Below are positions 35,078-50,000 of a stretch of 64,000 bases of DNA, piece by piece (position 1 is the first letter of the stretch; every line of letters begins with the position of its first letter). This stretch comes from Eudromia elegans (taxonomy: Eukaryota > Chordata > Aves > Tinamiformes > Tinamidae), in the NCBI GenBank assembly GCA_003342815.1, contig PTEX01000004.1, positions 186,001 through 250,000 on the forward strand, read 5' to 3'. A program made the translations under genes and the position numbers. Under the pieces are notes generated by a model, which did no database searches, was not told the DNA's origin, and saw nothing but the letters and a program-made list of their open reading frames with translations.

Positions 35078-38000
35078 CTGAAAGAGTAAAGCGCGACATC
35101 ACATTTGCAGATTAACTAGAGCTGGTAAACAAATCACAATGTGAATGAAAAATCTAGCTATAACAACTCAATAACAATGTTATCATTTCTATTAACAAAA
35201 AGAGAATATCGTGAACAATAAGGTTGAGAGTTTCTGGAATCAAGTATCCCAGCAGATTTAACTACCAGAAGAGTTTCTTTTTATTTTTCATGTTTATTCT
35301 CGTTGCTACCAGGTATTCTCAGTGGTAATGCAGTTTAACACCATCCACAACCTGTCTTTTTTCTTGGGAATTTGCCTTCTCAATAAGCCAGAAGATTTCT
35401 ACGATGGCATCATTTTCTGTTTTACTCACAAATCAGTTTCCCCCAGAACTCCAGGCATTTTCATTTCTCTCCTGTGTATTTCCCCTAGTATCTTTAAAGC
35501 TCCCTGATAACGAGGTACCCTGGAATCCTGTATCTCTGTGGTGTGACGCACCTGGATTTGTAGTCCCAGAGTGGTGGTATTTTTTACTAGAGGAAAAAAA
35601 CCCCTTGCAAATGGGCATCAAATTTTCTGATCATTGTCATCTAATGTCACCTAATCCCTAGCATGTCTTATTTCCAGGTATGCACAACTCCAGATGCATA
35701 CAATTCAGGCTGTTTGAGAATTTGTTTCATCTCCCATAACAAGGACAAGCACATACTTCTTTTTTTTTTTTTTTTTTTCCTCTCTATCCTTAGATCAATT
35801 AGGTTATTTGAGTACATTCTTTCTGCCAGGTTTTGAATCTCTTTGGTTTAGGTCTCTTTGGTTTAGTTGTCTGTCTGCACCTTCCTAATCCATTGTAATT
35901 GTACATGTGAATGTTACTGCTAAGTGAATTTTGTATAATTCATGTACCTTTTGTAGCATATTTATTACTTTCATATTATATTTATGCATTATACCTTCAG
36001 ACCTCAAATGCTGCAATATTGAAGATTGATGTTGTCTTCCTAACTGAGGGGCTGAACAAGAATTCACAGCTCTAAATTTTAAAAGCTTTTGAGAAGTTTG
36101 AATTGAATTCATATTTGAATTCTGCAGTAACACCAGGTTGATAAAAACAACAGGTTTGTGGGGAAGGGATTGTTGTTGTTACTGTAGATGAACTGCTCTG
36201 TTTCATCGGGGCATCTACACTTGTATTTTTTCTCTTTAGTAACTGTCAGTGCTTGTTCTGAAGGGAGCCAGGAAATCCTGAAATATAGAATAAGAAATAA
36301 TCTATCCACAAGGTTATTATGGAATGATCCCTTCAAAAATTCTGTCTCTAGTCCTTCCTGTAGTATGTTCTGGCTGTTCCTTATTGTTTTTAATTCTTTT
36401 TTTTTTTTTTTTTTTTTTTTTGAACTTCTGATCTCAACAGAAGAGCTGTAGCAAAAGGTAATATCAATCCTATGCTACATCAGAGACTCCTTTTTTTTCT
36501 ATCAGTTTGAATTTGTAATCTATCAGCTTCAAAGTGTCCTCTATCTTTAGAAAAAAAGGGCTATAAAAGTCCAACTACATGCAATTTTATATTAATGCTA
36601 AAGTATTGCCTTTACTTACATACTTCAAAGCTGACTCTAAATTGCTGAAACTCACCCACTGTTTTTTTTCCAGTTCTTGAAAGCACAGCAATGACTTGGA
36701 TAGGACAGGTCAGCTCGCATTAGTTGAAGAAATATCTTTACAGCTGGCAATTTCTTTAAAGTCCATGTGTTTTTTGCCATCAGTTCCTTAAGGCTTTCCA
36801 GTCCTTTGGCTGGGAGATTAGCAATGACTGTTCTAGAGACATCCCTAGGTAAAGGAAGAAACCAAGTTCAGATGTCAAATGACTGGATCGAAACGTTTCA
36901 GATGTAACTGTAATGTTGGGGTTTCATAGAATTCTACAGCACAGGTCATCCAGAGGTGTTGAACAAGCTCCAAGAACATAGTCCAGTCTGGAAACACAGG
37001 AGCACATGCAGTATATTCACATGGAATTGATAAAATCCTAATTTAACAGCATGACCTCATTCATCCCCTTAATTTACAATTCCTAATAGTTTTAGGAAAC
37101 CTAAATACAAGCTTAGTAAAAGACCTAAGGACTGGACCTAAGTCTAGTTTTAGGATCATAATATAGGTTTTCTAATAGTCTTATATGATATTTCTAGGCT
37201 TACCTTACTTGAAATTTGAACATTAGATTTAATGCTGTAGAGATCCTGCAGAACATTCATCTAATTCTTTGATGTTTTAATAAAATCAGAAATTCAGATT
37301 TATATCAGATATATAACTAGATATAAAGGATAATAGCTTTTATCAATAACTTTCTCCACAGCCCAAAGCATACAATTATCATACGAAATCAAGTAATAAT
37401 GAGATGTAATTGAGAAACAAGTAATTGGGAAAATGAGTTTGAATGCATGGTAGAAAAGCTAGTATTTTTTACCTAATCTACAGAAAAGTTCTTTACGGCT
37501 CATGAATCTCCATAATTTGATTAGCAGAGTGCTGAGTGTGTCTGTTGCTAAAAGACTAGCTTGAGCTCAATGGCATGAACAGAAGGAACCTCCTGAGGTA
37601 GAACTGTTCCTTAGATGGGGAAGAGAAACTTCTGCTTCTGGAGGGCACTTCTGCTTCTTAAAGGTAATGGCCCACTTGTATCTAGTGTGCCATTTTAGCT
37701 GAAGTTTTGAATTCAGACCATATGTTTTGCAGAAATAAATTGAATAATCAACCTGACTATATTTTTGTTGTACTCTGGTGAACTTGTGTTCTAGGCAGCT
37801 AGGCAGAAGCTCTTGTTGATACATGTAATAAATTAATCTGCTCAGTCTCTGAATCCTAGCCAAGATTAGATTATTAGGTGAAGAGCTGTCATTTTACTGA
37901 AAAATTATTCCTTCACAGAGGAATGCCCATATACATCTGTATATATCTGAAGACTGAGCAGCAACAGAAAGCTCCTAATATTGGCATGTATTCTCCACTG

Positions 38001-41000
38001 CAGGGACCACACTTCCCCTTTTATGTTCTGATGAACTGCAACTTTATGAAAAAAAAAAATGTGCCCAACTTTTCAATTTCTGCCTAAATTAATCTAAAAT
38101 TAAATTAAAAAATCTAGCCGGCCTGAGAGCATGGCCTAACTCCTACAGCATGGATAACCAAGTCTTTTTTTCTTTTTTAGTTACATCCTTTGCACTGCCT
38201 TTCTTTTAAAGTCAGAACAGAAGAAAAATACCCTGTTAGATATGATCCAAGGTCAGGCTTTCACCCCTTAAATTGCTATTGTTGCTCAATTCTGGAAAGA
38301 AAGGGATATACAGTAGATCTGTGTGGCAGATATTCCATCAGCTGGTGTGTCGTATCTCACATTAAAAGTACAGACAGGAAACTCCAAAGAGGACGAGCAA
38401 TGCCGGCTTGCTAGAGAGGAAAGACAGATTCTCCTTTTTGGAATTTCACTATTGTTCTTCTTTTCTTTCGCATACTAGTCCCATTATACACAGTGTTTTT
38501 CACTGCCCCAGCAAAAGGAATAATACCTATCTTCTGGCAATGCTTTTGCACAGAGTAAGTTTTAGGAAAGAAGATAAATGGAGACTAAACAGAGGTTTTT
38601 TTCTTAAGGAAGACCCAGTGTCTACAAATTCCCATGCTAAGTAGCACAAGCTAGATGTTTAAAACAAAAATGGCTTACAAATTGTCCAATAAATTAAGCC
38701 AAGTTATTTACACTTTCTGAGGGGCACAGGGAAAGGCCACAGTTAGACTTCTCAGGTCATAAAACAAGTTAACAGGTCTCTTTCTCTTTGTAACTAACTC
38801 TTTAATGCAAGAGTTCATGATTAATGCTAGTAGAGTGGATGTAAATAAGCACCACAGCACATTTCTGTCTCCTGTGGACAATGTTACTGGCTATTGATAT
38901 GATAAATAGCAGGATTTCCCCCAATTCCCACTCAGTATGTGAGTCTTCTCAAAGTAGTAAATATTTAGAAGTATCAAGACTGTTTTATTCTGATTTAAAT
39001 GGTTCTAGTCCCCCAAGATCAGCTAAGAAGCCTGCTAAATTGCTCTTGAACTATACCTTGCCTTGTAACAAACTCTTCATTCACTTTTTACGCCTCTAGT
39101 GTAGTAACTAGACTGATGCACTGAATGCCAACATCAACCGCAAGAGTCAACACCTCTGCGGCTGCAATCTTTCATCTCCTTCAGACTTTTGATCCTGAGC
39201 TAGTCTTCTGTCTTTTGCTATCCTTAGGAAGTAGCTTTTTATGTCCATTACGTCACTAATAGCCTCAAGGAGAAGGTGTACGATGGAAGATTCCAGATAT
39301 CACAGGACAGCACAACACTGGTTGAGGCTCTACTTATTGTGACAAAGTAATATCATAATGGAAACGTGATATTGAGATAAAGTTATGTCAACAGAATGCA
39401 TTTCTTGCAAGGTACAAAATGCGAGAGGCTTCTGTGGTGCCACGTGTATTAAACAAAAGGACTATGAGACAAATATCAACCAAAAAAATCTTTTTCCACA
39501 CAAGCACTACCTCAGCGCCACCGGTGCCATGATGGCCGCTTCAGTGAAGGGCTGAGTAGCCTGAGCTCTCCCAGAAGGCCCAAGTAGTGGAAATGAAGGT
39601 GATCCACCAAGAAGGGAGGAAGAGGAGTTATGGTTCTGCCTGGGGACAGCTGCAAGGCCACCCCGAGCAGGTTTAGCAATCCCTTAATGATTTTTTTTCA
39701 GGTTTTTCTCCTTATCTGTTGTCTCCTGCTCCCAGAACAGACTTTTCTGCTCTGTCTCTTCTCATGTCAGTGGATTTGGGCCTGGATGCCCAAATCCTTG
39801 GGCCAAGGTGAGTGAGGGGTGGAAGAGCTGGCATTTGTGTCCTTTGTATCGTTATGTGTTTATAAAAGGCAGAAATATCGAAACTTGCCATTCCTAATTA
39901 GAGTGGGGAGTTCTTTGGATGACTGTAAAAGTAGCCTGGGAGCCCAGAAGTAACATTATTCAGTCTAAATTTTCTTTCTCAACTCTGTTTCCATTTTATT
40001 TACATGTGTGCTACTGCAATCCTTGGTTCATGTTGCAATTGCACTGCGGTTGTACAGTCATGAGCTGGATTGTAGAGCAGAGAGACTCTTCCAGAAGAGA
40101 AATTGAGAGGGACACAATTTTTAATGTAAATCACAAAACATCTTAATTTAGATCTTTATACCACAGTTTTTGTTGCTAACATTTTCTGTAAATGTGCATT
40201 TTCCACCCTTGCTGCTCTCCTGTTGATAAGGGCCTTAAAGAAAGTGCCTTCTAAACCGGATTGTTTTAAAAGCTTTCCTTATTTTGTTTTCTTTCGCTTA
40301 CAGGAGAGTCGGTCCACTGTGCACTCCCAGGAATGCATCTTCATTGATAACTCTCAGGTATTTATTCTTGTGCAGATAGCTGCAGGAACAAAAAATACAA
40401 ACCACAATTATTTGGCAATGGTTATACTTATGTTAAGGGAAAAGATCTTCAGCTTACCTAAATAGATTTGCAAAAGTAATATGTATAAGTCTATCCTATC
40501 CCAACAACATGCTGAAGCATAAAAAATTACTTTGTTTTATGTACCTAATGAGCAAATGTTGGGGAAAAAATAGAGATTTGTTATTTTGCAAATAAATTAA
40601 ATTCTCTTTCAATAAGTAATCAAAATGAATTATCAATTTCTCTTTCCATCCGTTATGCCCATAAAGACATGCAAGAATGCCATATCTTCAGTAAATATGT
40701 GTGAGGATGAAGTGAAATAGACTGCTTTGATTTCATCAAAATGAGGCATGGGGAATTACATGACATTTACAGAAACACCGAATAAACTAATAGAAAACCA
40801 GTTTCCTCTTTTGGGTTTGATAGTATAATTTTAATTGCTCTTAAGTCTCCTCAGGCAGTGGAGTCTCCTATATTTAGGTCAATAATTAAGTATGATTTTT
40901 TTAAAGACAAGGAAAGGAGGGAGGGAGATGGAAGAACATAAGCCTGAAGGAAGTAATACTCCAAAGCTGAAATATAAAAACGAATGTAGATTCAGGAGGT

Positions 41001-44000
41001 AGAGAATTTACAGAGTCAGCGGATAAAGTGCGTGATTAAAGGCAACCAATGAAATGCTCACTGAATACTCCAAAGATTCATATTACTGAAGTAGAACAAT
41101 CAACTTTGAATTCAATTCTGTGTTTTCAAGTTGCATTTTAAAGTGATTGACCTCAAAATCTTGATGTTTTAGTTTGATTCCTTGCTTGAGAGAGGCTGAA
41201 TGTGTCTTTTATGTCCGACATTTTCTTGATAGCCTCAGATATAGTTTTCCAGTTTGTGGAGAGACTTGGAAGAAATAACTAGTTTCAATAACGCCACAAT
41301 TACAGGTAGAAAAAGAGAAAGAATAAATTTCAAAACATGCAGGAGCAGTAGGAGAAGATGTGTCCTAGTTTTTCTGCCAGAGCATTGGTCACATTGAACT
41401 TAGGTACTGAGCATTTTTTGTAAAATTCTGTAGAGAAAAGTTATATGCAACATATGCTGAAATGGAAAAATATGCATTACCTTTATGCACACAGTAACAG
41501 CTTGTGTGTATTACTTGTACATAACTGATACAGGATTAAATTTGAAATGTTTTTTTTTAACAATTGTCCTGATAGAAAGGAAGAAACTCAACAGGCATGT
41601 TAATTTATGTGAAGAGATGAGCTGTAACTATTGTGCCAAAATACATTCCTAGCAAACCTTTCTAAATTCTAATTTCTAAATTCTGTAACAAAAAGACTAA
41701 CCTATCTCCACCAGATTGTGGAGAAAATTAATCGAGAAAAGTGCCTAACATCCCTAAGAATGTCTAAGAATATCAGAACAATTAGATTTTGATATGAATA
41801 AATCAAGTAAAGATTCTAATCTGATCCCAGTTGAAGTAAATGGCAAGTTTTCCATTAACTCTCTGTAAACAACTTACATTGGTCACCATAGTGAGAAATG
41901 AGAAGCAGCAAATGTGTTGTAGCTGCTTTATACAACACAGTCTCAGGGAGCAATGCCAGGTCAAACATTTCTGGCATGCTATCCATCGGATGTTGCCCAT
42001 GCCTAAAGCTTCACTTCTCACATGGGAAAAAATAGCTTACTTCATCTCTTTATTTGTTGTTGTTTGAAAAAAAGCCTTGATTCTTTAAAAAGACATGGTG
42101 TATTAGCATCACCTCACATTTGTGCTTTGAAAATAATTCAGACCTTCACATTCTGTCAGAGACAACTTGGTTGCCAAGTCTGTTTTGAGCTATTGATTAA
42201 GCCTGCTGTTTCACTCAAGATTTTTCTGTCTGAAAGTGTAATACAGAATCAAAAACAGAGCAAGAGCTAAGAATTAATCCAAGATTTCAACATCTGGAGC
42301 ATAGTTTGGGATGACAAATAAACTTGCCTGACCTAAAAAATCTGTCCGTTCTAATCACTAGACAATATTATGCAACCAATTATTTGTCCAGTTTTGAAAT
42401 ACTTTCCTCTGACATTTGAACACCATTGTGAGTGAGAGACCTGAAACATAACAGTTCACATATGCGATAAATATCCTCAAACTTACAAATAGGAACAGCC
42501 AGCTAGAGGCTAATGGGGAATTCATAACCATGTGTTATGAAGGTGAGCTACAATCTTAGCTGCCAGTTGTAGCCAGGTGAGACTGGCCCGTGAGAATGTA
42601 TGATTTCCTGATGCTAATTGTTTTCAGTTTTTTAAGCCCTTTTATTTTGATAGATCCTTCTTTTAACTGGAAAGAAACACTATTTTTGGTAAATACTAAT
42701 TTGACAGAGCAGGTTTGTGTGTAACTAGCATAGCTCCTGAGAGTGACTAATTCTGCTTTTGTTTCTATTTCTGCTTTTACTGGTAGTTAAATGGTATAGA
42801 GTGCCATTTAAATACAGCTCAGGAAAAGAAAACAAAAGCAGTGGTACCCACATGTCCAAACAAATTTCAGAAGCTTAAGAAATCATGCAGAAAAATTTCA
42901 AAAAGAATAACAAGGATTTTAGAAAAAAAACACCCTATGGCTTAGTTTCACTGAAGGGAAAATAAGTACTTTAGGGCTTGGACAACTCAACGATCATGTG
43001 ACAGAGGTCTACAAAATGTTAAGTGATCTAGTATCATGAAAGGATCAGTTCATTATTCTTTTCCAAGAATGAGGGGATGCCCAATGAGGCTCACAGGGAA
43101 TGGCTTCTGTGTGAACACAAAAAGATGATTCTTCACACAACCTGTATGCAGTTAAGCCATGGAAGAGCCAATATCCTTGTCTATCTTTCTAATACTTTCT
43201 TCCAGAGCACATGTTGTTGTTAAGAAGCAAGTCAGCCAGAACAGAGTGTAAAACTCCCTGCCAAATCCACTATTTTCACATTCTTCTTTTTCTAACAAGT
43301 TTTTGACTGACCCAGCCATGCACATTTGTTGCCTGGGGATCCTCTTTGATTTCTGCTTTTTCTGCTTCTGTGAACGCTGTTCAGACTGTAAGTAGTTTTC
43401 CTTTACATTTTTTCCAAAAGTGAGTCCTTTTGGAGACTGTAAAAGATTTCTACTTCTCTTCTTCCATAGGCCAAATTCATCCATGCCAGCCTCTTCCCTA
43501 CAACTGGGTACACTTTTCACAGAACCACAGAATGGCTGAGGTTGGAAGGAACCTCCACAGATCATCTAGTCCAACTGCTCTGCTCCAGCATGGACACCTA
43601 GAGCACGTGGCACAGGGTGGCATCAAGGCAAGTCTTGAAGATCTCCAGAGAAGGAGACTCTGCAGCCTCTCTGGGCAGCCTGTTCCGGGGCCCTTTCTTA
43701 TTTTTTGTTTGTTTGTGTCAGTTGCAGCCCCACTACCAGTTTTATTAGCGCAGGAAGTGAGGTCTTGAGCATGAGATAAGAACAGCCAGATAAGGGAAGA
43801 AGGGCATTCTTGGACATGTTCTTCTAAAGAATCTTTTATAGAAGAACCCTTCTGACATCTAAGCAGGTTCAAACTTAATAAAATTACTGAGGTTCCTATT
43901 AAGAAATCCTCACTGGCTAAGTATTTATTAATTGATAATATCTGCCTTCTTTCTAGCAAGGAGAGCTTAATAAATGAGAAGGAGGAAAAAAAATAAAAAA

Positions 44001-47000
44001 AGAGAATATGATTGACATATGTTTAGATGTCACCAATATCACCAATACCAGGTTAGGTATTAACAATATGTTGTTAAACGGGCTGTGGACATATAACACA
44101 GTTACGGTATTTATATATCCTTTCAGATCTAAAGATGAAGTTGAAGAAAAGGGAGAGAGAACAGGCAAAAGAAACGGTGAGTGAGTAATACTGGGGACTT
44201 GTGCACTGCTGCTACATCACTGCTTTTCTTGACAGTGAACTCAGCCAACCACTGCAAATGATCCTTGTGAATGTACACTGAAGTAAATAGATTCTTTGGG
44301 GGGTTATTTTTGTACTCAGATTTTCAGATTGTACACTTTCCATTTCAGTAATTTGGACAGCTTTCCAAAAGCACATCTCAAATATATTTAAGCATTTACT
44401 GGAAATATTTTTTTAAACTTATTTCCCCACCAATTTCCTTGAAGAAATAAACATTTCTACAGGAGCAGCGCTTTGCAGAAGTCTGGTGGAGTGATGCAGC
44501 TCACACTGGATCTTAATGATGCACTAGAATGCAGAATTTACATAGCAGAATATTATTCAGTCAAAACAGCATTTTCCCCTTCATTCATGCTCTTTTGCTT
44601 CCCTGTCTTTATAAAGCAGGAGTAAAATATATATATATATACATATATATATATAATAACTAGGGTTTGCTGTAAAACATGGATGCTTTTGGGGTAAGAT
44701 TTAATGGATAGCACCATTACTTAGTTTGGTACAGTAGAGGAGAACATTAGAGCACGTATCTGGATTGGTTGTTTTTGCACTCTTGATTGACATGGGTCTT
44801 TGAATACTGCAAGGGTAGTTGAAAGGTGGTAGAAGATATCCTCTGAGATTCCCAACACTGGTTGTGACTGATAGATGGAACATAATAGATGGAACATGAT
44901 TAATCAAAAATTAAGTTTTCTTTTTGTTTTCTGCTCATTTTATTCCTTCATGTTATCATTTAATCATTTAACATTAAAACTCATTTATTGTCTTCACTCT
45001 CTTCCTCTTTTTTTTCTCTTTCTTTTTTTTCCTCTTTCTTTTTTGTGTAAAGTCCAAAGGGTCTTAGATCAGACCTGGGGGAACAGGTACATTCTTCACT
45101 GTACAGTGTTAGAAAAACAGTAGTTTAATTTAGACTGTCAGAATACAGAAAATTAAATATTTGCCTTTTGCATTAAGTTAATGTTGCTGCTAGAAACAAC
45201 AATTCTTCAACCTTTCACATAGTAAAATTAATACCTTGTCTTGGCATATGGTAAACAAACTACTTCAGAAAATCATCTTGGAAATTTTGGTGTAGCTTAT
45301 TGAGCAGATTACCACTCAGGTTCTGCTGCTTAGCTTGCCATCTAAATCTGGAGTGGTGCTCTGCTCCAGGTAAATGTCCTATGATTTAATTAAGATAAAT
45401 CTGTTATAATGAAACATTTTTCACCACTGCTGGAAGAAGCCCTGAAGGTAAGCATGCTTTTAGTTCTTTTTTGGTTTGTTTTAGTTTACCTAACCATCAC
45501 GTCATGTCTGAAAATCTTCACTTTAAGCAATAGTAACTACAAACTTTAATTTTTTTTTCTAAAAGAAAATGAATAGGCTCTGCAGAACCTGTTATTCATT
45601 TTCTACTTCTCTGCTTCTACCCATTCCAATAGAACTTGGGGACTTCATGTTCAACTACATTTTGACTTGATTCTTTAATAACAATAGGACTTGCACACTA
45701 GCAGAGAAACAAAAGAAAAATCCATGCAAAAACATCTCCAGACTGTGTTATATCAAAATGTAAAGATGAAAGAAATATAAGAACTGAGCACAGTTCATAT
45801 ATTAGCTAAACCGTAGAAAAAAAGTACTGTGTATATGGCTGAAAATGATTCAGGCAGGATACTGGATTCCAATCACTGAATTTTACAGCTTGTGATTTCT
45901 ATTGACACTAGTACTATGCCATCATGAAATACGTCCAGTTTGATATGAAATTTAATGTAACTGAACCAATATGAGTGAAACAAGATATTTTCCAAATTCA
46001 TAACTTCTATCTATCCCAATCTTTAAGTTTTTAACTTAATCAAATTAGAGCACACTTGCAAAAGACATTTGGGATATTAAAAAGTGTTCATCATAGACTT
46101 TTCATTTTTTTTCTTGAAAGAAGATCCTGAAAGAACAATCTGCTACTTACACAGCATCCAGATTTGTCCCATTAAAAGCATGGCCTTGGATGCTGGTAAA
46201 ACCATTATTGTACAGTTTGCTGCAAAGAAAAAAAAAATATAATTGGGGGATGCTTCAATAACTAAATAGCTTATGCTATTATGCATCATTTTTCTTGGCA
46301 ACAGCACTTTTATGGAAATTTAATTTTAATTTCCTGAAGAAGCTGGGGTTATAGGACAAGGTCAAACAGATGCCCAGCAGCATTCTTCCATGTAGCTGAA
46401 TCAGGAATACCACCTTCAAGCTAAATCAAGGAAACAAAATCCTGGGAAGACTGATAAAGGAAGACTAAAAGAAATAACATATAACAGAATAAGTGTGTTT
46501 TTTATGTAAGGCCTGATTGAATTTGTAGAATTCTTTCTATTTGCTCAGGGCTTGCTTCCCTATCTCATTATAGTCATTTTCTCTCGCATTCCCTCCATCC
46601 TTTCCTGAGGCCCACACTGTGTTTGACTTGCATAACTGAATTGTATTTAACATTTTTGTCCCCTCAAATCCAGGTCCTCTGCCACTTGCCACCCATTAGT
46701 AAGTGCCGCTTAGCTTGCAATAAAAAGTCTGACACCGTTCGAGGCATGCTGTAACTAGTAGAACTCTGTCCATTTTTATCTTTGATTTTCTGCAATATAA
46801 CTGTTCATGGCTAGAACGGAATATCACACTATCTTCTGTTGGTTTTGTTTGTTTTGTTTTAAAATGCTTAGCACAGACGAGTTCAATGAAAAGCAGAAGG
46901 CCTGATTAAAATCACTGTCAAAGTGCAGGTGTTATGTGACCTGTATTATGGATAATGTTGTCTGTGGTATTTCTCTCTTACCCACTACTAGAGAATAGGA

Positions 47001-50000
47001 CTGAGGGATTTTCATGTGCTATACGTGTGACAGAACAAGGCAATGTGATTGTCTTGTGACTGGAAGTGGGAGAACTTACAGAGTCAGAGATTCGTTACAG
47101 AGCCCATGGAAGGCATTTGCAGGCACTGAAGTCATGAAAGGATTATCTGCAATTTCACTGAAAAAGAAAGCAAAAAATGCACAATCAAACATCTGCATAA
47201 CAGAGAAGAATCTCCAGAATAGTTTTATTATTAACTATTTTATTAAATGTTCTCTGCCTAACTAATCAATGTAAGTGTGAAATCACAGAATCACAGAAAT
47301 AATTTGTTTAGTTATACCTAAGTCCTGGAGCTGTTCATGAGAAGGTTAAGAATCAAGCACCTTTTAGCATTCAAGTGAGCTCTGTTATATTATTTATATT
47401 ATTTATATTATTTATATTATTTATTATATCATTTACAGTCCTGGTAAGGCATGCTCTATGTGGTTAACGGTATGTCCTGATCCCTTCTCTCATAAGGCAA
47501 AGAATAGGGAAGGTAAATAATGCTGCAATGTCAACGGAGTCAGCCCAAATTACCTTAGAGGGGAGATCCTGATCTTCAGCTGAGCTCTGGTGAACATTCC
47601 CAAGCTCACAAACAGGTACAATATTCAAGACTGGGATATTTCACTTTACAGAGCTGTGTGTTTACATAGGTGCATGGCAATCACTGACACGTGAACCAAG
47701 TGTAACATAGGAAAACCCACAGTGTAATCTGAAGGCAGGACACTAACCCTCATGACAGTGCAGCAGGGGGGATTTCTTTGGGAGGTCTCAGTTGCTACCT
47801 GCCTTCAGGAAGCAAAGTGACTGTGCCAGGTGGAAACCCTTGAAGGGAAATTGTTCCTTTTCTGAAGGGGCTTCTGCACATGGTTGTGGGACCAGGAGTG
47901 GACAGCTAAGCTTCATAGCTGGTGGCAGGAAGCAGTGAGTAGATCTTACTGCTACTTAGAAAGTCATGGAGTTGGTTAGAAAAAAAGGACAGAAATGAAG
48001 GATGTTATAGAGAGGTGAGCTCTCCTGCCTTGAGTACCAGGTGTAGCAGCATACTTTCGGGAGGAAAGATCTCAGTGTTGTAGCAGGTCTAGTTCTCTAG
48101 CAAAGCCATTTCCACCAATTCCACATCGTCCTGAGGTCTGCCTGGCCAGCAGCAGGCTCCGCTCTATTTCCCAGTTTTGGTGATTGCTTTAACATCCCTC
48201 ACCCCTTTTCTTTTCTTCACTATGTGAACATGAATGAAATTGCATGAAGCAACATTATTTTGGATGAAATAAGCCATCACCAAAATCTCCTTAAAAGTGT
48301 GAGTTCAGCCAGTTCATCTTTTTTAAAGATGTGATGATTACTCTGAGGACCAGTTCTCATGCTCTTGAATTTTCTGTGCTTGGGATGGATCAGAAGAAAG
48401 AAGACAAAACCTTCTTCCAACTTTATAACGCTAGATGACCCATCATTTCCCAATTTTGATATTAATGATTATTGAACTGTAACTTGTGTTGAACTATAAA
48501 TGTTTTGACAGACATTTGATATTTTTCTTTAAAATGAAAGCCTTCACTATACTGTTTCTTGTGGTTTGAAACCAGCATTATTCTCACAAGCTGTGAGGAC
48601 AGATACTTACAGTAAAAAGTTCACATCAGATGAAGAGATTTTGGTGAGGTCCGGGAATACTTTCAGTCCCGTATTAAAAATCCCACTGAAACAGAGGAGA
48701 CAGAAAACTACATGAAGTGTGCTATTTCATATTCTCCAATGCCATAATTTTATAATTTCAGGGTTTTATTGCTTTGTGAGAAACCTCTTGAGAATATGGA
48801 AGAACTCTCTGCACTTTTTTCTGCTATGGATGTCGCATGAAATCATGTGCCTACAGATTGGTTTGTCAGAGGTAAGCAACAATATTTACATACATATGTA
48901 TATATATATATATATATATGACAAGTAGCAAAGATATGAGTATTTCTATTGTGTTTCTCTGTCCAGATTCCCTACACAAATGTGGTAAGACAGTTGTAAT
49001 TATTAACAGAATAGTAGCTCTAGAATTTTACCATGGAAATGTTTATACATTCCAATGATTTAATACATCAGAATGTAATAAAGAAGGATGGCAAAATTAT
49101 TGATGAATTTGTAAGCCTTTTTCCCTTTCTAGAAAATGAGTTCCTAGCTAAAGTTCTATCACCCAAAAAAAAAAAAAGAGCAATAGGAGAAACATTGCAA
49201 TCAGCTCTAAAATGAAAAGAAACCAAAAGTCCTCTTTGAGCCTTAAGTGTCAGCCACTTACAGGTCCCAAATACTTACAGGTATTTCAGTAGTGGGAGAT
49301 TCTTAAAGGCATCTGGATCTATGTAACCCAAATTTCTAAGATTTCGAATTTCGCTGTAAGAAAAGGGGAGCATTATCACATTGAGCTTTTATTATTATTT
49401 ATTGAACAGCAACCAGCACTATTAAAGTCAAATTTCAGGAAATTTCAGTAAACATTCGCTCAGATTATTACAGGACTGTTATATAATAAACCAAATGAAT
49501 CACAAAAACATATTTAGCTTTATATTTTATATGTGACCTTATTAATTCCTTCCTCTCTTGCTAATTTATTCAAGTCTCTATCAGTACTTTATTTTTCTGC
49601 CTTATTTGCAGAGCTCATCAGTGGATTTGGATGGTTCAGTCATTTAAATTCACCCTACATGCTGCAATGAACACACCAGTCATCATGTAAGTCACGCTCA
49701 ACAATGCAAAGGATAGTGTATCTCTTGTCTTAGGTTGATGCAAAATGTAGCATAGACTTCACTTCCTACATCCTACTGCCCATAGGTAGGTCACCCTAGA
49801 TTTAAAGTTCTTTTATTGTGGATCAGAAATCAACTAATGATATCTTAATGATATAGACTTGCTGTCAAGAAAGCCAGATTTGAATTCTAATAATAGTCTC
49901 TTTTTATTTGAAGGGTTGAAAATGTGTGTATTTTGTAGACCAATTTGTATGAAGTCCAGGCCACTCCATCTACTGTTATTTCTGCAGGAGAGCTAAGTCC

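Larger units (their letters stand above)
35078..36655 (-). other. TSHR: TSHR intron 9
   Basis: No coding content recognised. It carries T-runs at 35760-35778 and 36397-36421 on the + strand (A-runs in transcript sense) and a short tandem duplication of CTCTTTGGTTTAG near 35839-35866. Confidence 0.8.
40380..46150 (-). other. TSHR: TSHR intron 7
   Basis: It contains an old LINE relic (42990-43190), a short CR1 3' end (43518-43693) and an (AT)n (44627-44657). Otherwise AT-rich with no recognised gene. Frames that cross 43152-43959 are made from the CR1 sequence. Confidence 0.75.
47158..48610 (-). other. TSHR: TSHR intron 5
   Basis: It holds a possible CR1 tail remnant (47280-47300) and a 9-bp minisatellite (47388-47423). 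Otherwise no recognised content, apart from slightly GC-richer DNA near 47750-48180. Confidence 0.75.

Noticed and set aside
36397..36421. Long T-runs as poly(A) tails of retrogenes on the - strand
   Set aside because: No recognisable gene copy or target-site duplication next to any of the T-runs (21683, 22867, 29308, 35760, 36397, 53708).
36844..36846. Apparent shift of the exon 8/9 splice border in TSHR
   Set aside because: Exon 8 ends CT before GTAAGC and exon 9 starts G-GAT, so the frame fits and exon 9 has the expected 189 bases. My first recollection of the human border was unreliable.
39510..39550. YY1-like or start-codon-like word in a GC spot
   Set aside because: It does not match the YY1 consensus well and there is no open frame or splice context.
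43152..43959. Long frames in TSHR intron 7
   Set aside because: They run through the CR1 3' end and unrelated flanks; no protein similarity recognised.
46870..46975. Weak similarity to TSHR exon 6 on the - strand
   Set aside because: The matches are scattered, in the wrong spacing and with stops; the real exon is 100 bases away.
46220..48610. Possible loss of one TSHR leucine-rich-repeat exon (exon 6)
   Set aside because: On a first pass no exon 6 was evident. Reading the - strand again found it at 47080-47157 with good splice sites, correct phase and recognisable residues.
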